Part shown: positions 28,645 through 38,301 of the stretch, one piece after another
Layout of the letters: the number at the start of each line of letters is the position of its first letter
Position numbering within the stretch: the first letter of the stretch is position 1
NCBI RefSeq assembly: GCF_000244875.1
Contig: NC_016791.1
Coordinates: 1,113,501 to 1,177,500 of the forward strand
From: Clostridium sp. BNL1100
Lineage (GTDB): Bacteria; Bacillota; Clostridia; Acetivibrionales; DSM-1351
Direction of reading: 5' to 3'
Length of the DNA: 64,000 nucleotides
Notes under the pieces: model-generated
The model's input: the letters and a program-made list of their open reading frames with translations, nothing else
What the model was told of the DNA's origin: nothing
Database searches by the model: none
Position numbers and translations under genes: made by a program

Positions 28645-29379
28645 TTGAAACTATACGTTGTGGGCATAGGGCCGGGAGAGGATTGCCAACTTACGGGAAA
28701 GGCAATCAGGGCTATTGAGGAAAGTCAGCTGGTGGTGGGATATGACGTTTATATTGATTTAATAAGGCATCTGTTATCTGAAAAGGAGATATTAACGACT
28801 CCAATGAAAAGAGAGGTTGACAGATGTAAATTTGCTGTAGAAGCCGCTATGGCAGGAAAAAAAGTGGCGGTGATATCCTCGGGGGATGCAGGAATTTACG
28901 GTATGGCAGGTCTGATATATGAGGTGCTGGCGGAATATGAAACAACTACTATACAGGTTGAAGTTATACCGGGTATCACGGCGGCTTCGTCTGCTGCAGC
29001 AGTACTTGGAGCTCCGTTGACACATGATTTTGCTGTCATATCCTTAAGTGATCTTCTGACGCCCTGGGAGGTTATTGAAAACAGGTTGAGACTTGCGGCT
29101 GAAGCGGGCTTTACAATCTGTATATACAACCCATCCAGTAAAAAGCGTAGTGATTATCTCAAAAAGGCTTGCGAGATAATTTTGTCGGTGGCAGATAAGG
29201 ATACTCCCTGCGGATATGTACGCAATATAGGACGTGAGGGGCAGACATCAAAAATATTGACTCTGGGGGAATTAGCCCAAGAGCAGGTGGACATGTTTAC
29301 AACAGTTATTATTGGAAACAAAAATACCCGGGTAATAAATAACCGACTTGTAACTTCAAGAGGCTACAAAGGTATATGA
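28645..29379 (+). CDS. cbiH: Cobalt-precorrin-3 C17-methyltransferase CbiH
   Basis: 244 residues. KLYVVGIGPGEDCQLTGKA, VVGYDVYIDLI, SSGDAGIYGMAGLI and VIPGITAASSAAAVLGAPLTHDF are C17-methyltransferase signatures; the enzyme also promotes ring contraction. TTG at 28645 follows AAGGAGG with ideal spacing. Confidence 0.94.
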   Translation: MKLYVVGIGPGEDCQLTGKAIRAIEESQLVVGYDVYIDLIRHLLSEKEILTTPMKREVDRCKFAVEAAMAGKKVAVISSGDAGIYGMAGLIYEVLAEYETTTIQVEVIPGITAASSAAAVLGAPLTHDFAVISLSDLLTPWEVIENRLRLAAEAGFTICIYNPSSKKRSDYLKKACEIILSVADKDTPCGYVRNIGREGQTSKILTLGELAQEQVDMFTTVIIGNKNTRVINNRLVTSRGYKGI

Positions 29380-29409
29380 AATCATTGAAAGGCGGAAAAC
29401 AGTTTACAT

Positions 29410-30627
29410 ATGAAGGTGCTTGTTTTTTCAGGAACAACTGAAGGCAGAGAAATATCACAATTCCTTGCAGATAAAGGAGTATCCGTTACTGCCTGCGTTG
29501 CAACCGAATACGGAAATATGGTTATGCCAGCTAACAGTCGGATAGAGGTAAGAACAGGAAGGCTATCGGAAGAACAGATAGCCCAAATGGTTGCAGATTA
29601 TTCATTTGTGATTGATGCGACCCATCCATATGCAGAACTCGTAACTAAAAATATTAAGTCTGCATGCAACAGCGCAGGCGTAGAATATATACGGCTGCTG
29701 AGACCGTCAATAGCAGCCGGCAAAGTAATAGAAGTAAATAACACTCACGAAGCAGTAAAGTATTTGAATACAGTAGGATGCAATATTCTTCTTACTACAG
29801 GCAGCAAGGAACTGGATGTCTTTACAGGTGTTTCAGACTATGGTACCAGAATATTTGCAAGGGTACTTCCTACCACTGAGGTTGTAGATAAGTGCACAAA
29901 GCTGGGCTTTAAAGGTAAAAACCTTATATGTATGCAGGGGCCTTTTTCATATGAAATGAATATTGCCACTTTAAAGCAGACAAAGGCAAAATACCTTGTA
30001 ACCAAGGACACAGGCTCAGCAGGAGGCTTCCAAGAAAAAATATCTGCGGCTGAAGCCCTTGGAGTGACAGTAGTTCTTATATCCCGTAAAGCTGAAAGTG
30101 ACGGAATTACAATATCTCATTTAAAAACAGTAATTATGAATAGACTTGGTTTATATAACCAGCCTCAATATGGAAGATTTCCTCTGTTTATTGAATTGAC
30201 GGGGAAAAAGGTTCTTGTTGCGGGAGGTGGAGAGATTGCAGCCCGAAGAGTAAAAACACTCCTTAATTTCGGAGCAGATATTTATCTGGTATCTCCAAAG
30301 CTTACCCCGGAGCTTCAAGAAATGTTAAATCGTAAGCTGTTTAATTACAGAGAAGGATATTATGAACAACTGGACATTCAAAATAAGTTTCTGGCTGTTG
30401 CCGCTACAGATGACAGAGAGACTAACCATAAGGTATATCTGGATGCCAAGGAACAGGGTATCCAAATGAGTATAGCGGATTGCAGAGAAGAGTGCAGCTT
30501 TTACTTTCCTGCAATATTCGAATTTGATGGTATAGTTGGGGGGCTGGTTTCGAAGAACGGAGATAATCACAGCCTTGTAAGAACGGTAGCTGAAAGGATA
30601 CGACAAATAGGACAAGCTATGTATTGA
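29410..30627 (+). CDS. Fusion: cobalt-precorrin-6A reductase CbiJ + precorrin-2 dehydrogenase (SirC/CysG-N type)
   Basis: 405 residues in one frame. Residues 1 to about 245 are CbiJ (VLVFSGTTEGREISQFL, FVIDATHPYAELVTKNI, LLTTGSKELDVF, MQGPFSYEMN). Residues about 255-405 are the NAD-dependent precorrin-2 dehydrogenase domain (PLFIELTGKKVLVAGGGEIAARRVKTL, VAATDDRETNHKVY, SFYFPAIFEFDGIVGGLVSKNG) as in SirC/Met8/CysG. The second half makes sirohydrochlorin from precorrin-2, the first acts much later in the pathway, so they do not catalyse consecutive steps. No ribosome site or frame break separates them. Confidence 0.92.
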   Translation: MKVLVFSGTTEGREISQFLADKGVSVTACVATEYGNMVMPANSRIEVRTGRLSEEQIAQMVADYSFVIDATHPYAELVTKNIKSACNSAGVEYIRLLRPSIAAGKVIEVNNTHEAVKYLNTVGCNILLTTGSKELDVFTGVSDYGTRIFARVLPTTEVVDKCTKLGFKGKNLICMQGPFSYEMNIATLKQTKAKYLVTKDTGSAGGFQEKISAAEALGVTVVLISRKAESDGITISHLKTVIMNRLGLYNQPQYGRFPLFIELTGKKVLVAGGGEIAARRVKTLLNFGADIYLVSPKLTPELQEMLNRKLFNYREGYYEQLDIQNKFLAVAATDDRETNHKVYLDAKEQGIQMSIADCREECSFYFPAIFEFDGIVGGLVSKNGDNHSLVRTVAERIRQIGQAMY

Positions 30628-30653
30628 GGATTTCATCGTTTAAAGGAAAGGCA

Positions 30654-31541
30654 ATGGTATTTGATATGAAAAAAATCAGAATAGGCAGCAGGGACAGCAA
30701 GCTTGCAATTATACAATCAGAGCTGGTAATGGCTGCAATCAGAGAATATGACCCTGATATAGAGCTGGAATTGATTACAATGAAAACTACCGGAGACAGG
30801 ATTCTGGACAAGACTCTTGATAAAGTGGGAGGAAAGGGCCTTTTCGTCAAGGAATTGGATAATGCACTGTACAATAATGAGGTGGATATCACCGTACACA
30901 GTTATAAGGATATGCCTCTGGAAGATAACCCGGAACTGCCTGTGGTAGCCCTGTCAAAGCGTGAAGACCCCAGAGATGCCTTTATTTTGCCTCAAAATGG
31001 TGAAAATGAAGAACCTATAGGAAGTTCAAGTCTGAGAAGGCAACTCCAGCTGAAAGAATTGTTTCCGGGTTGTAAAACAGCCCCAATCCGAGGAAATGTG
31101 CAAACCCGGCTTAAAAAACTTGACAGCGGTGAGTTTTCAGCCATAGTACTTGCTGCTGCCGGCATTAAGAGACTTGGTCTTGAAAGTCGTATCAGCAGAT
31201 ATTTTTCAATTGATGAAATTCTTCCTGCGGCAAGTCAGGGCATTATAGCAGTACAGGGCAGAGCCGGAGAGAACTTTGATTTTCTGAAGCTGTTCCATAG
31301 TGAGGAATCCCTTTGTATTTCACTGGCAGAAAGAACCTTCGTACGAGAAATGAACGGAGGCTGCAGCACCCCAATAGCGGCTTATGCAACCATAAAGGGA
31401 AGTGAAATTATTCTAAAGGGCTTGTACTGCAATGAAACTACCGGAGAGTCAAGGAAGGAATTTGTTTCGGGAAGCAGGCATCTTCCTGTGGAATTAGGCT
31501 ATGAACTGGTAAAAAAGATGGAAAGCTGCAGGATGATTTAA
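30654..31541 (+). CDS. hemC: Porphobilinogen deaminase HemC
   Basis: 295 residues. KKIRIGSRDSKLAIIQS N-terminus, EVDITVHSYKDMP, SSSLRRQLQL and the dipyrromethane-cofactor Cys in MNGGCSTPIAAY. Start ATG 30654 behind AAGGAAAGG; TTG 30624 overlaps the previous gene and is less likely. Confidence 0.95.
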   Translation: MVFDMKKIRIGSRDSKLAIIQSELVMAAIREYDPDIELELITMKTTGDRILDKTLDKVGGKGLFVKELDNALYNNEVDITVHSYKDMPLEDNPELPVVALSKREDPRDAFILPQNGENEEPIGSSSLRRQLQLKELFPGCKTAPIRGNVQTRLKKLDSGEFSAIVLAAAGIKRLGLESRISRYFSIDEILPAASQGIIAVQGRAGENFDFLKLFHSEESLCISLAERTFVREMNGGCSTPIAAYATIKGSEIILKGLYCNETTGESRKEFVSGSRHLPVELGYELVKKMESCRMI

Positions 31542-31558
31542 GCGTGGAGGTAAAGGTT

Positions 31559-33073
31559 ATGAAACATGGATTTGTGGCCTTAGTTGGTGCAGGACCGGGA
31601 GATAAGGGGCTTATTACATTAAGGGGAGCGGAACTTCTCTCCCAGGCTGATGTGGTAGTGTATGACCGACTGGTATCGGAAGAAATTATTAAAATGATTC
31701 CATCTAAGGCAGAAAAGATAGATGTGGGAAAAGAGAATAAATTCCACCCTGTTAAACAGGAAGAAATTAACCAGATACTCCTAAAAAAGTCACTGGAAGG
31801 AAATGACGTTATAAGGCTTAAAGGAGGAGATCCTTTCGTATTTGGCAGGGGAGGAGAAGAACTTGAACTCCTGTATGAAAATAATATTCCCTTTGAGGTT
31901 GTTCCAGGAGTAACTTCGGCAGTGGCAGCACTGTGCTACGGAGGGATACCGGCTACCCACAGAGATTTTTGTTCTTCGTTGCATATTATTACCGGGCATG
32001 CCAGAGAGGGAGGTCAGCTTTCTATTCCATTTAGTGAATTAAAGGAATTAAATGGAACTCTGGTTTTTCTCATGGGATTATCCTCACTATCATATCTGAT
32101 GAAGGGACTTATTAATGCGGGTATGGATAAGGACATGCCTGCTGCCATAGTAGAGAACGGAACAAGGCCAAACCAGAGAAAACTGGTAGCTACTGTTGGT
32201 ACATTAGAACAACAGGCTATGGAGTTGGGAATAAAATCTCCTGCCATTATTGCTGTAGGAAAGGTTTGCACTCTTTCTGATAAATTCAATTGGTTTATGA
32301 AGAGACCCCTCTTCGGTGCAAAAATACTTGTTACAAGACCTAAGGCATCTTCGGGTACACTTGTGGAAAAGCTTCGTCAACTGGGTGCGGAGCCTGTAGA
32401 GTATCCTTGTATAGAGGTGGTACCTATACCACATAATGAAAAACTTTACCGTACTTGTGAAAATCTCAATGAATACGGCTGGATTTTATTTACCAGTAAA
32501 AACGGTATACAGATATTTTTTGATTACTTAAATTCAAAAGGACTTGATGCAAGAGTTCTTGCAAATATTAAAATTGGTACGGTTGGAAGTCAGACAGCTA
32601 AAGCTTTAAAGGAAGTAGGGCTGATTTCTGATTTTACTCCTGAAATCTTTGACGGTAGTCATCTTGCACTGGGAATTGCAAAGCTTGTTGGAGAAAATGA
32701 AAAGGTTCTGATTTGTGATGCAGCAATAGCAAGCGACGACATTGTTAACATTTTTAAAAGCAATAATATCAAATTTGACAGGGTTCCCTTGTACTATACA
32801 AATTATATAAATGAAAACAGTGATGAGGTCAGGAAACTGATAGTGGATGGTGAACTTAAATACATAACTTTTACAAGTGCATCAACAGTAGAGGGATTTA
32901 TAGCATCTATGAAAGATATCTCTTTGGAAAGTCTGACAGCTGTTTGCATCGGAAATCAGACGGCGGAAGCGGCTAAAAAGTATAAACTGAGATATGTAGT
33001 AGCTGAAAAATCAACAATTGACTCAATGATAGATAAGCTATTGGAAATAGGAGGCGGCATTATTTATGACTAA
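31559..33073 (+). CDS. cobA-hemD: Fusion: uroporphyrinogen-III C-methyltransferase CobA + uroporphyrinogen-III synthase HemD
   Basis: 504 residues. CobA part about 1-250 (FVALVGAGPGDKGLITLRG, VVYDRLVS, RLKGGDPFVFGRGGEE, VPGVTSAVAALCYGGIP). HemD part about 255-504 (ILVTRPKASSGTLVEKL, WILFTSKNGIQIFF, ITFTSASTVEGF). Makes uroporphyrinogen III and methylates it to precorrin-2. This fusion is common in clostridia. ATG 31559 follows GGAGG by eight bases. Confidence 0.95.
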   Translation: MKHGFVALVGAGPGDKGLITLRGAELLSQADVVVYDRLVSEEIIKMIPSKAEKIDVGKENKFHPVKQEEINQILLKKSLEGNDVIRLKGGDPFVFGRGGEELELLYENNIPFEVVPGVTSAVAALCYGGIPATHRDFCSSLHIITGHAREGGQLSIPFSELKELNGTLVFLMGLSSLSYLMKGLINAGMDKDMPAAIVENGTRPNQRKLVATVGTLEQQAMELGIKSPAIIAVGKVCTLSDKFNWFMKRPLFGAKILVTRPKASSGTLVEKLRQLGAEPVEYPCIEVVPIPHNEKLYRTCENLNEYGWILFTSKNGIQIFFDYLNSKGLDARVLANIKIGTVGSQTAKALKEVGLISDFTPEIFDGSHLALGIAKLVGENEKVLICDAAIASDDIVNIFKSNNIKFDRVPLYYTNYINENSDEVRKLIVDGELKYITFTSASTVEGFIASMKDISLESLTAVCIGNQTAEAAKKYKLRYVVAEKSTIDSMIDKLLEIGGGIIYD

Positions 33074-34043
33074 CAGACCAAGAAGATTGAGAACCAATGA
33101 AGTGCTACGAAAAACAGTCAGGGAAACCAGACTGTCAACTGATTCACTCATTCAGCCTCTTTTTATAATAGAGGGTAAAAATATAAAGAAGGAAATCAGC
33201 TCTCTGCCCGGACAGTATCATTATAGCCCCGATATGGTAGGGGAAGCAATTGAAAATGCGCTAAAAGCAGATGTTAAATCAGTACTGCTTTTTGGACTCC
33301 CGGAGCAAAAGGATGAAAAAGGCTCTGAAGCATACAATGAAAACGGAGTATTGCAGCAGGGGATACGTGAAATAAAGCAGAGGTATCCCCAGATGCAGGT
33401 AATAACGGATATTTGCATGTGTGAATACACATCTCACGGTCACTGCGGAATTTTGGAGGGCGAGAGGGTCGATAATGATAGAACACTACCCTATCTTGAA
33501 AAGATAGCTTTGTCCCATGCAAGGGCAGGAGCGGACATGGTAGCTCCGTCGGATATGATGGACGGCAGGATATATGCACTTAGAACGGCTCTGGACAAGA
33601 ACGGATTTACAGACATTCCTGTCATGTCATATGCCGTAAAATATGCCTCGTCATTTTACGGGCCATTCCGTGAGGCTGCAGGCTCGGCGCCTGCATTCGG
33701 AGACCGCAAAAGCTATCAGATGGATTATCATAACAGACGTGAAGCTATAAAGGAAGCACTTCTTGATGTTGAAGAAGGTGCGGATATATTGATGGTTAAG
33801 CCTGCACTATCGTATCTGGATGTTATAAAGGAAGTCAGGGAAAAAACTCAGTTGCCTCTGGCAGCCTACAGTGTAAGCGGTGAATATGCCATGATTAAGG
33901 CTGCCGCTGCTCAAGGACTGATTGATGAATACGGTGTAATGTGTGAAAGTACAGTCAGCATTTTCAGGGCCGGTGCAGATATACTTATAACCTATTTTGC
34001 CGGAGAAATTTCCCAAGCAATTAAGAAAGGGGATATAGGATGA
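33066..34043 (+). CDS. hemB: Porphobilinogen synthase (ALA dehydratase) HemB
   Basis: 325 residues. Metal-site region ITDICMCEYTSHGHCGIL, PSDMMDGRI, and Schiff-base lysine regions VMSYAVKYASSFYGPFR and ILMVKPALSYLD. Condenses two 5-aminolevulinate molecules. Overlaps hemD by eight bases and hemL by four, showing tight coupling. Confidence 0.96.
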   Translation: MTNRPRRLRTNEVLRKTVRETRLSTDSLIQPLFIIEGKNIKKEISSLPGQYHYSPDMVGEAIENALKADVKSVLLFGLPEQKDEKGSEAYNENGVLQQGIREIKQRYPQMQVITDICMCEYTSHGHCGILEGERVDNDRTLPYLEKIALSHARAGADMVAPSDMMDGRIYALRTALDKNGFTDIPVMSYAVKYASSFYGPFREAAGSAPAFGDRKSYQMDYHNRREAIKEALLDVEEGADILMVKPALSYLDVIKEVREKTQLPLAAYSVSGEYAMIKAAAAQGLIDEYGVMCESTVSIFRAGADILITYFAGEISQAIKKGDIG

Positions 34044-35344
34044 AATCAAGTTCAGATTTATTTGAAAGAGCAAAGAAAGTAATTCCGGGTGGTGTTAACA
34101 GCCCGGTAAGAGCATTTCGTGCCGTGGACTCAAACCCTTTATTCATAAGCCGTGCAAAAGGTTCAAAGATTTATGATGTGGAGGAAAGAGAGTATATCGA
34201 CTACGTCTGTTCATGGGGGCCTATGATTTTAGGCCATAGCAATGAACTTATACTGAAAAATGTTGAAAAGGTAATGTATAACGGACTTAGCTTTGGAGCA
34301 CCTGTTGAAGCCGAGGTACAAATAGCAGAGATGATAGTTTCCATGGTGCCCGGAGTTGAAATGGTCAGAATGGTGAACAGCGGAACAGAAGCGGTTATGA
34401 GTGCTATTCGGCTGGCAAGGGGCTTTACAAAGAGGGACAAGATTATTAAGTTTGAGGGCTGCTACCACGGACACAGTGACAGTATGCTTGTAAAGGCAGG
34501 CTCAGGTGTACTGACTGCCGGAGTCCCTGACAGTCTGGGAGTACCACGGAACGTAGCGGGAGATACATTAACTGCTGTTTACAATAATATTTCCAGTGTT
34601 GAACGGTTATTCGAAGAAAATAAGAATCAAATAGCAGCTGTAATTATAGAGCCTGTTGCAGCAAATATGGGAGTTATTCCTCCGCAAGAAGGTTTTTTGA
34701 AAGAGTTGGCATGTATTTGCCGTCAAAACTCAGCATTGCTTATTTTTGACGAGGTTATTACAGGCTTTCGCCTTGGGGCAGGAGGAGCGCAGGAGTATTT
34801 GGGAGTTGATGCGGATATTGTGACCTTCGGAAAAATAATAGGCGGTGGTATGCCGGTGGGTGCTTACGCAGGAAGAAAAGAAATAATGGAACATGTGGCA
34901 CCCTGCGGAGGTGTTTATCAGGCGGGAACACTTTCCGGGAATCCGGTTGCAATGGCAGCAGGACTTTCACAGCTTGAGATTTTGAAAAGCAAGCCTGAAA
35001 TATATGAGGACATAAATAAAAAGGCTGAAGTTTTAGGAAATGGACTGGAAAAAATAATACAGAAATATAAGGTGCCAGTTACATTGAACAGAGTTGGCTC
35101 TTTGCTTTGTATGTTTTTCTCTCAAAACCCGGTTACCAACTATCAGGAGGCTAAACAAAGCAATACCAAGCATTATGCTGCCATTTTTAAGAGTATGCTA
35201 AGCAAAGGAATTTATCTGGCACCATCGCAGTTTGAGGCAATGTTCGTAAGTACCGTACATTCTTATGAGGATATTGATACTACCTTAAAAGCTGCTGAAG
35301 AAAGCTTAGTTGAAAATATAGCTTTAACGGAGGAACTATTATGA
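34040..35344 (+). CDS. hemL: Glutamate-1-semialdehyde 2,1-aminomutase HemL
   Basis: 434 residues. VIPGGVNSPVRAF N-terminus, RMVNSGTEAVMSAIRLARGFT, DEVITGFR and PLP lysine in TFGKIIGGGMPVGAYAG. Isomerises GSA to 5-aminolevulinate, following HemA. Confidence 0.96.
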   Translation: MKSSSDLFERAKKVIPGGVNSPVRAFRAVDSNPLFISRAKGSKIYDVEEREYIDYVCSWGPMILGHSNELILKNVEKVMYNGLSFGAPVEAEVQIAEMIVSMVPGVEMVRMVNSGTEAVMSAIRLARGFTKRDKIIKFEGCYHGHSDSMLVKAGSGVLTAGVPDSLGVPRNVAGDTLTAVYNNISSVERLFEENKNQIAAVIIEPVAANMGVIPPQEGFLKELACICRQNSALLIFDEVITGFRLGAGGAQEYLGVDADIVTFGKIIGGGMPVGAYAGRKEIMEHVAPCGGVYQAGTLSGNPVAMAAGLSQLEILKSKPEIYEDINKKAEVLGNGLEKIIQKYKVPVTLNRVGSLLCMFFSQNPVTNYQEAKQSNTKHYAAIFKSMLSKGIYLAPSQFEAMFVSTVHSYEDIDTTLKAAEESLVENIALTEELL

Positions 35345-35703
35345 AGGCAATACTGATTCTTGCTCATGGAAGCCGTGAAAAGGAAACTCTGGAAACTTTG
35401 CATAAGGTAACAGATATGACAAAAGTGCAGCTCCCAGAAGTTTTGATTGAGACCGCATATATGGAATTCTGTGACATAAATCTGGAAAAGGGACTTGATA
35501 TGCTTATTGAAAAGGGTGCTGATGATATAACAGTAGTACCGTATTTTCTTTTTGAAGGAATACATATCAGAGAGGATATACCCGGAGAGATAAAGGAATA
35601 CCTTGAAAAACATCCCGGGATTAAAGTGACTTTAGGAAATACCCTGGGAGCTGACCCAAGACTTGCAGATGTTCTGGCAGACCGAATCAGAGAGGCATTA
35701 TGA
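35341..35703 (+). CDS. cbiX: Small sirohydrochlorin cobaltochelatase CbiX(S)
   Basis: 120 residues, the short, homodimeric CbiX form. LILAHGSREKE carries the first metal-binding His and the other is in LFEGIHIREDIP. Inserts Co(II) into sirohydrochlorin, committing it to the anaerobic B12 route. Four-base overlaps on both sides. Confidence 0.92.
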   Translation: MKAILILAHGSREKETLETLHKVTDMTKVQLPEVLIETAYMEFCDINLEKGLDMLIEKGADDITVVPYFLFEGIHIREDIPGEIKEYLEKHPGIKVTLGNTLGADPRLADVLADRIREAL

Positions 35704-36908
35704 AAAAGAAATTGTATATAATCGGTGCAGGAACAGGCTCGGAGGATTTTCTGACTCAGAGAGCCTTGAAACTGATGGAAAGCTGTGATGTCATATACAG
35801 TACTGCGTACAGATTTTTATCGGATACCCGAAGGAAGGTTATAGAGTGTCCTGTAACAGAAATACCAAAGTTGATTGAGGCTTCTGAAGGTCAGAATATA
35901 GTATTGCTGGTTTCAGGAGATACCGGGTTTTTTAGTATTGCAGGAAGCTTGTCAGAAAAACTGGAGGATAAATTTGATATTGAAGTGGTATGTGGTATAA
36001 GTAGCCTTCAATATTTTTGTTCAAAAACTGGAAACAGTTATGAAAAAATAAAGGTTGTCAGCCTCCACGGACGGGACGAAAACGTACTGGGGCCAATATC
36101 ATACAATTCAAAGGTGTTCGTGCTTACCGGAGGGGAAAATAAAGCACATACAATATGCAAAAGTCTGTCAGACAATGGTTTGGCAGAAATAAAAGCAATC
36201 GTCGGAGAAAATTTGTCAATGCCGGAGGAACGGATAGTAAGTGGAACGGTGAAAGAATTAGCCGGGTATACCTTTGATAATCTAGCAGTTATGCTGCTGG
36301 AAAATCCAAATTATGTTAACTACCATATTCCACTCAGCGACGAAGATTTTGAACGTGGAAAGGTTCCAATGACAAAGGAAGAAGTACGTGCCATCACTCT
36401 TGCAAAGCTGGCAGTTGAACCCTGTGATATTGTGTTTGATATTGGAGCAGGAACCGGCTCGGTTGCAGTTGAAATGGCAAGAAGGGCCTTTGACGGCAGT
36501 GTTTATGCCATAGAAAAGAATCCTGAGGCTCTGGAGCTAATATGCAAAAATAGAGTGAAGCTTGGTGCATATAATGTCAAGGTAGTTTCAGGAACTGCAC
36601 CGGATATATTTGCAGAACTTCCAGTACCTGACAGAGCATTTATAGGTGGGAGCAGTGGCAATATGGCTGAAATAGTCGGTGGGCTCATGGCGATAAATCC
36701 CAGGATACATATTGTAGCCAATACAATTACAATCGAAAGTCTCAATGGTGCCATTAATTCATTCGAAGAAAATGGCTTTGAAACAGAAGTGGTATGTATT
36801 AATTCGTCTGTTTCCAAAAAGGTTGGCAGATACCATATGATGAATGCAAATAACCCGGTATATATTATTACAGGCAAAAAAGCACATAAAGAGGATAAAA
36901 TCCTTTAG
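35700..36908 (+). CDS. cbiET: Fusion: cobalt-precorrin-7 C5-methyltransferase CbiE + cobalt-precorrin-6B C15-methyltransferase CbiT
   Basis: 402 residues. CbiE methylase fold about 1-200 (LYIIGAGTGSEDFLTQRA, LVSGDTGFFSIAGSL) and CbiT Rossmann methyltransferase about 210-402 (PMTKEEVRAITLAKL, DIVFDIGAGTGSVAVEMAR, AFIGGSSGNMAEIV). Equivalent to CobL; methylates C5 and C15 and decarboxylates the C12 side chain. Confidence 0.94.
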   Translation: MKKKLYIIGAGTGSEDFLTQRALKLMESCDVIYSTAYRFLSDTRRKVIECPVTEIPKLIEASEGQNIVLLVSGDTGFFSIAGSLSEKLEDKFDIEVVCGISSLQYFCSKTGNSYEKIKVVSLHGRDENVLGPISYNSKVFVLTGGENKAHTICKSLSDNGLAEIKAIVGENLSMPEERIVSGTVKELAGYTFDNLAVMLLENPNYVNYHIPLSDEDFERGKVPMTKEEVRAITLAKLAVEPCDIVFDIGAGTGSVAVEMARRAFDGSVYAIEKNPEALELICKNRVKLGAYNVKVVSGTAPDIFAELPVPDRAFIGGSSGNMAEIVGGLMAINPRIHIVANTITIESLNGAINSFEENGFETEVVCINSSVSKKVGRYHMMNANNPVYIITGKKAHKEDKIL

Positions 36909-36924
36909 GGGGGTGGTTACAATC

Positions 36925-38289
36925 ATGACGTGCAAAACTGCCAGAATTATGATAGCAGGAACAGGAAGCGGATGCGGTAAAACTACGGTTACCTGCGGAA
37001 TACTAAATGCATTGGTCAACAGGGGGATTAGAACCTCTGCTTTCAAGTGCGGGCCTGATTACATCGACCCAATGTTTCACACTGAAATAACAGGTATCAA
37101 GTCCCGGAATCTGGACACATTTCTCTTGGGAGAAAATAACCTGAAGTATCTTCTGGACAAAAATTCTTTTGGAAATGATATTTCTGTTATAGAAGGGGTT
37201 ATGGGATTTTATGATGGACTGGGAAATGATGGTAGTCATTCGTCTTATTCCATTAGCTGCCTTACAAGGACACCTGTAGTATTGGTGGTTGACCCCAAGG
37301 GAATGGCTCTTTCCATATCGGCAGTAATAAACGGATTCAGGGATTTTATGACTGAAAATAATATTAAGGGTGTTATTATAAATTCCGTTTCACCCGGACT
37401 TTATCAGATGTACAAGCCAATGATAGAGGAAAAGACCGGAATCAGGGTACTGGGTTTTTTACCGTCTATGCCGGAGGCTGTCATTGAAAGCAGACATCTG
37501 GGACTTGTCACAGCGGATGAAATAAAAGATATCCGAAAAAAGCTGAATATAATGGCAAAAAATGCAGAGGAGTTCATTGATATTGATGGGCTTGTGAGGT
37601 TGGCACAAACAGCCGGAACTATGGAATATGACCCTGTTTCCGTTGAGGAAAAATATAGCTGTAATATTGCCGTGGCAAAGGACAGGGCATTTTGCTTCTA
37701 CTATGAGGACAGCCTTGAGCTGCTGAGGGAAATGGGAGCGGAGCTTACATATTTTTCACCCCTTGAAGATAAAAGATTACCTGACAATATACACGGACTA
37801 ATATTGGGAGGCGGCTATCCCGAATTGTATGCAGAAAAATTAAGTGGGAATAAAACCATGCTAAAGAGCATAAAGGAGACCGTTTCAAAGGGGTTGCCGA
37901 CATATGCGGAGTGCGGAGGCTTTATGTATCTTCAGCAATCAATCTCAGATAAGCTAAACAACAAATATTCCATGACCGGGCTTCTTGACGGAAACAGCAT
38001 AATGAGTGAGAGGCTGTCCCGATTCGGTTATGCAACTCTTATAGCGAAAGAGGACAATCTGTTCTGTAAGAAAGGTGAGAGTATTAACGCTCACGAATTT
38101 CATTACAGTGACAGTGACAACAACGGGAACAGCTTTGAGTCAGTAAAGCCGGATGGCAAAAGAAAATGGGAGTGCATTTTTGCATCAGATACACTGTTTG
38201 CAGGCTATCCTCACATACATTTCTATGGAAATACGAAGTTTGCGGAAGGGTTTTTGCAAAAATGCTGTAATTTTAGTAAACACACTTAG
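36925..38289 (+). CDS. cbiA: Cobyrinate a,c-diamide synthase CbiA
   Basis: 454 residues. ATP-binding MIAGTGSGCGKTTVTCGI (dethiobiotin-synthase-like P-loop) and C-terminal glutaminase domain with nucleophile Cys in TYAECGGFMYL. ATG 36925 is behind GGGGGTGG; the in-frame ATG 36844 overlaps the cbiET gene and is unlikely. Confidence 0.95.
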   Translation: MTCKTARIMIAGTGSGCGKTTVTCGILNALVNRGIRTSAFKCGPDYIDPMFHTEITGIKSRNLDTFLLGENNLKYLLDKNSFGNDISVIEGVMGFYDGLGNDGSHSSYSISCLTRTPVVLVVDPKGMALSISAVINGFRDFMTENNIKGVIINSVSPGLYQMYKPMIEEKTGIRVLGFLPSMPEAVIESRHLGLVTADEIKDIRKKLNIMAKNAEEFIDIDGLVRLAQTAGTMEYDPVSVEEKYSCNIAVAKDRAFCFYYEDSLELLREMGAELTYFSPLEDKRLPDNIHGLILGGGYPELYAEKLSGNKTMLKSIKETVSKGLPTYAECGGFMYLQQSISDKLNNKYSMTGLLDGNSIMSERLSRFGYATLIAKEDNLFCKKGESINAHEFHYSDSDNNGNSFESVKPDGKRKWECIFASDTLFAGYPHIHFYGNTKFAEGFLQKCCNFSKHT

Positions 38290-38301
38290 GAGATGATTTC
38301 T

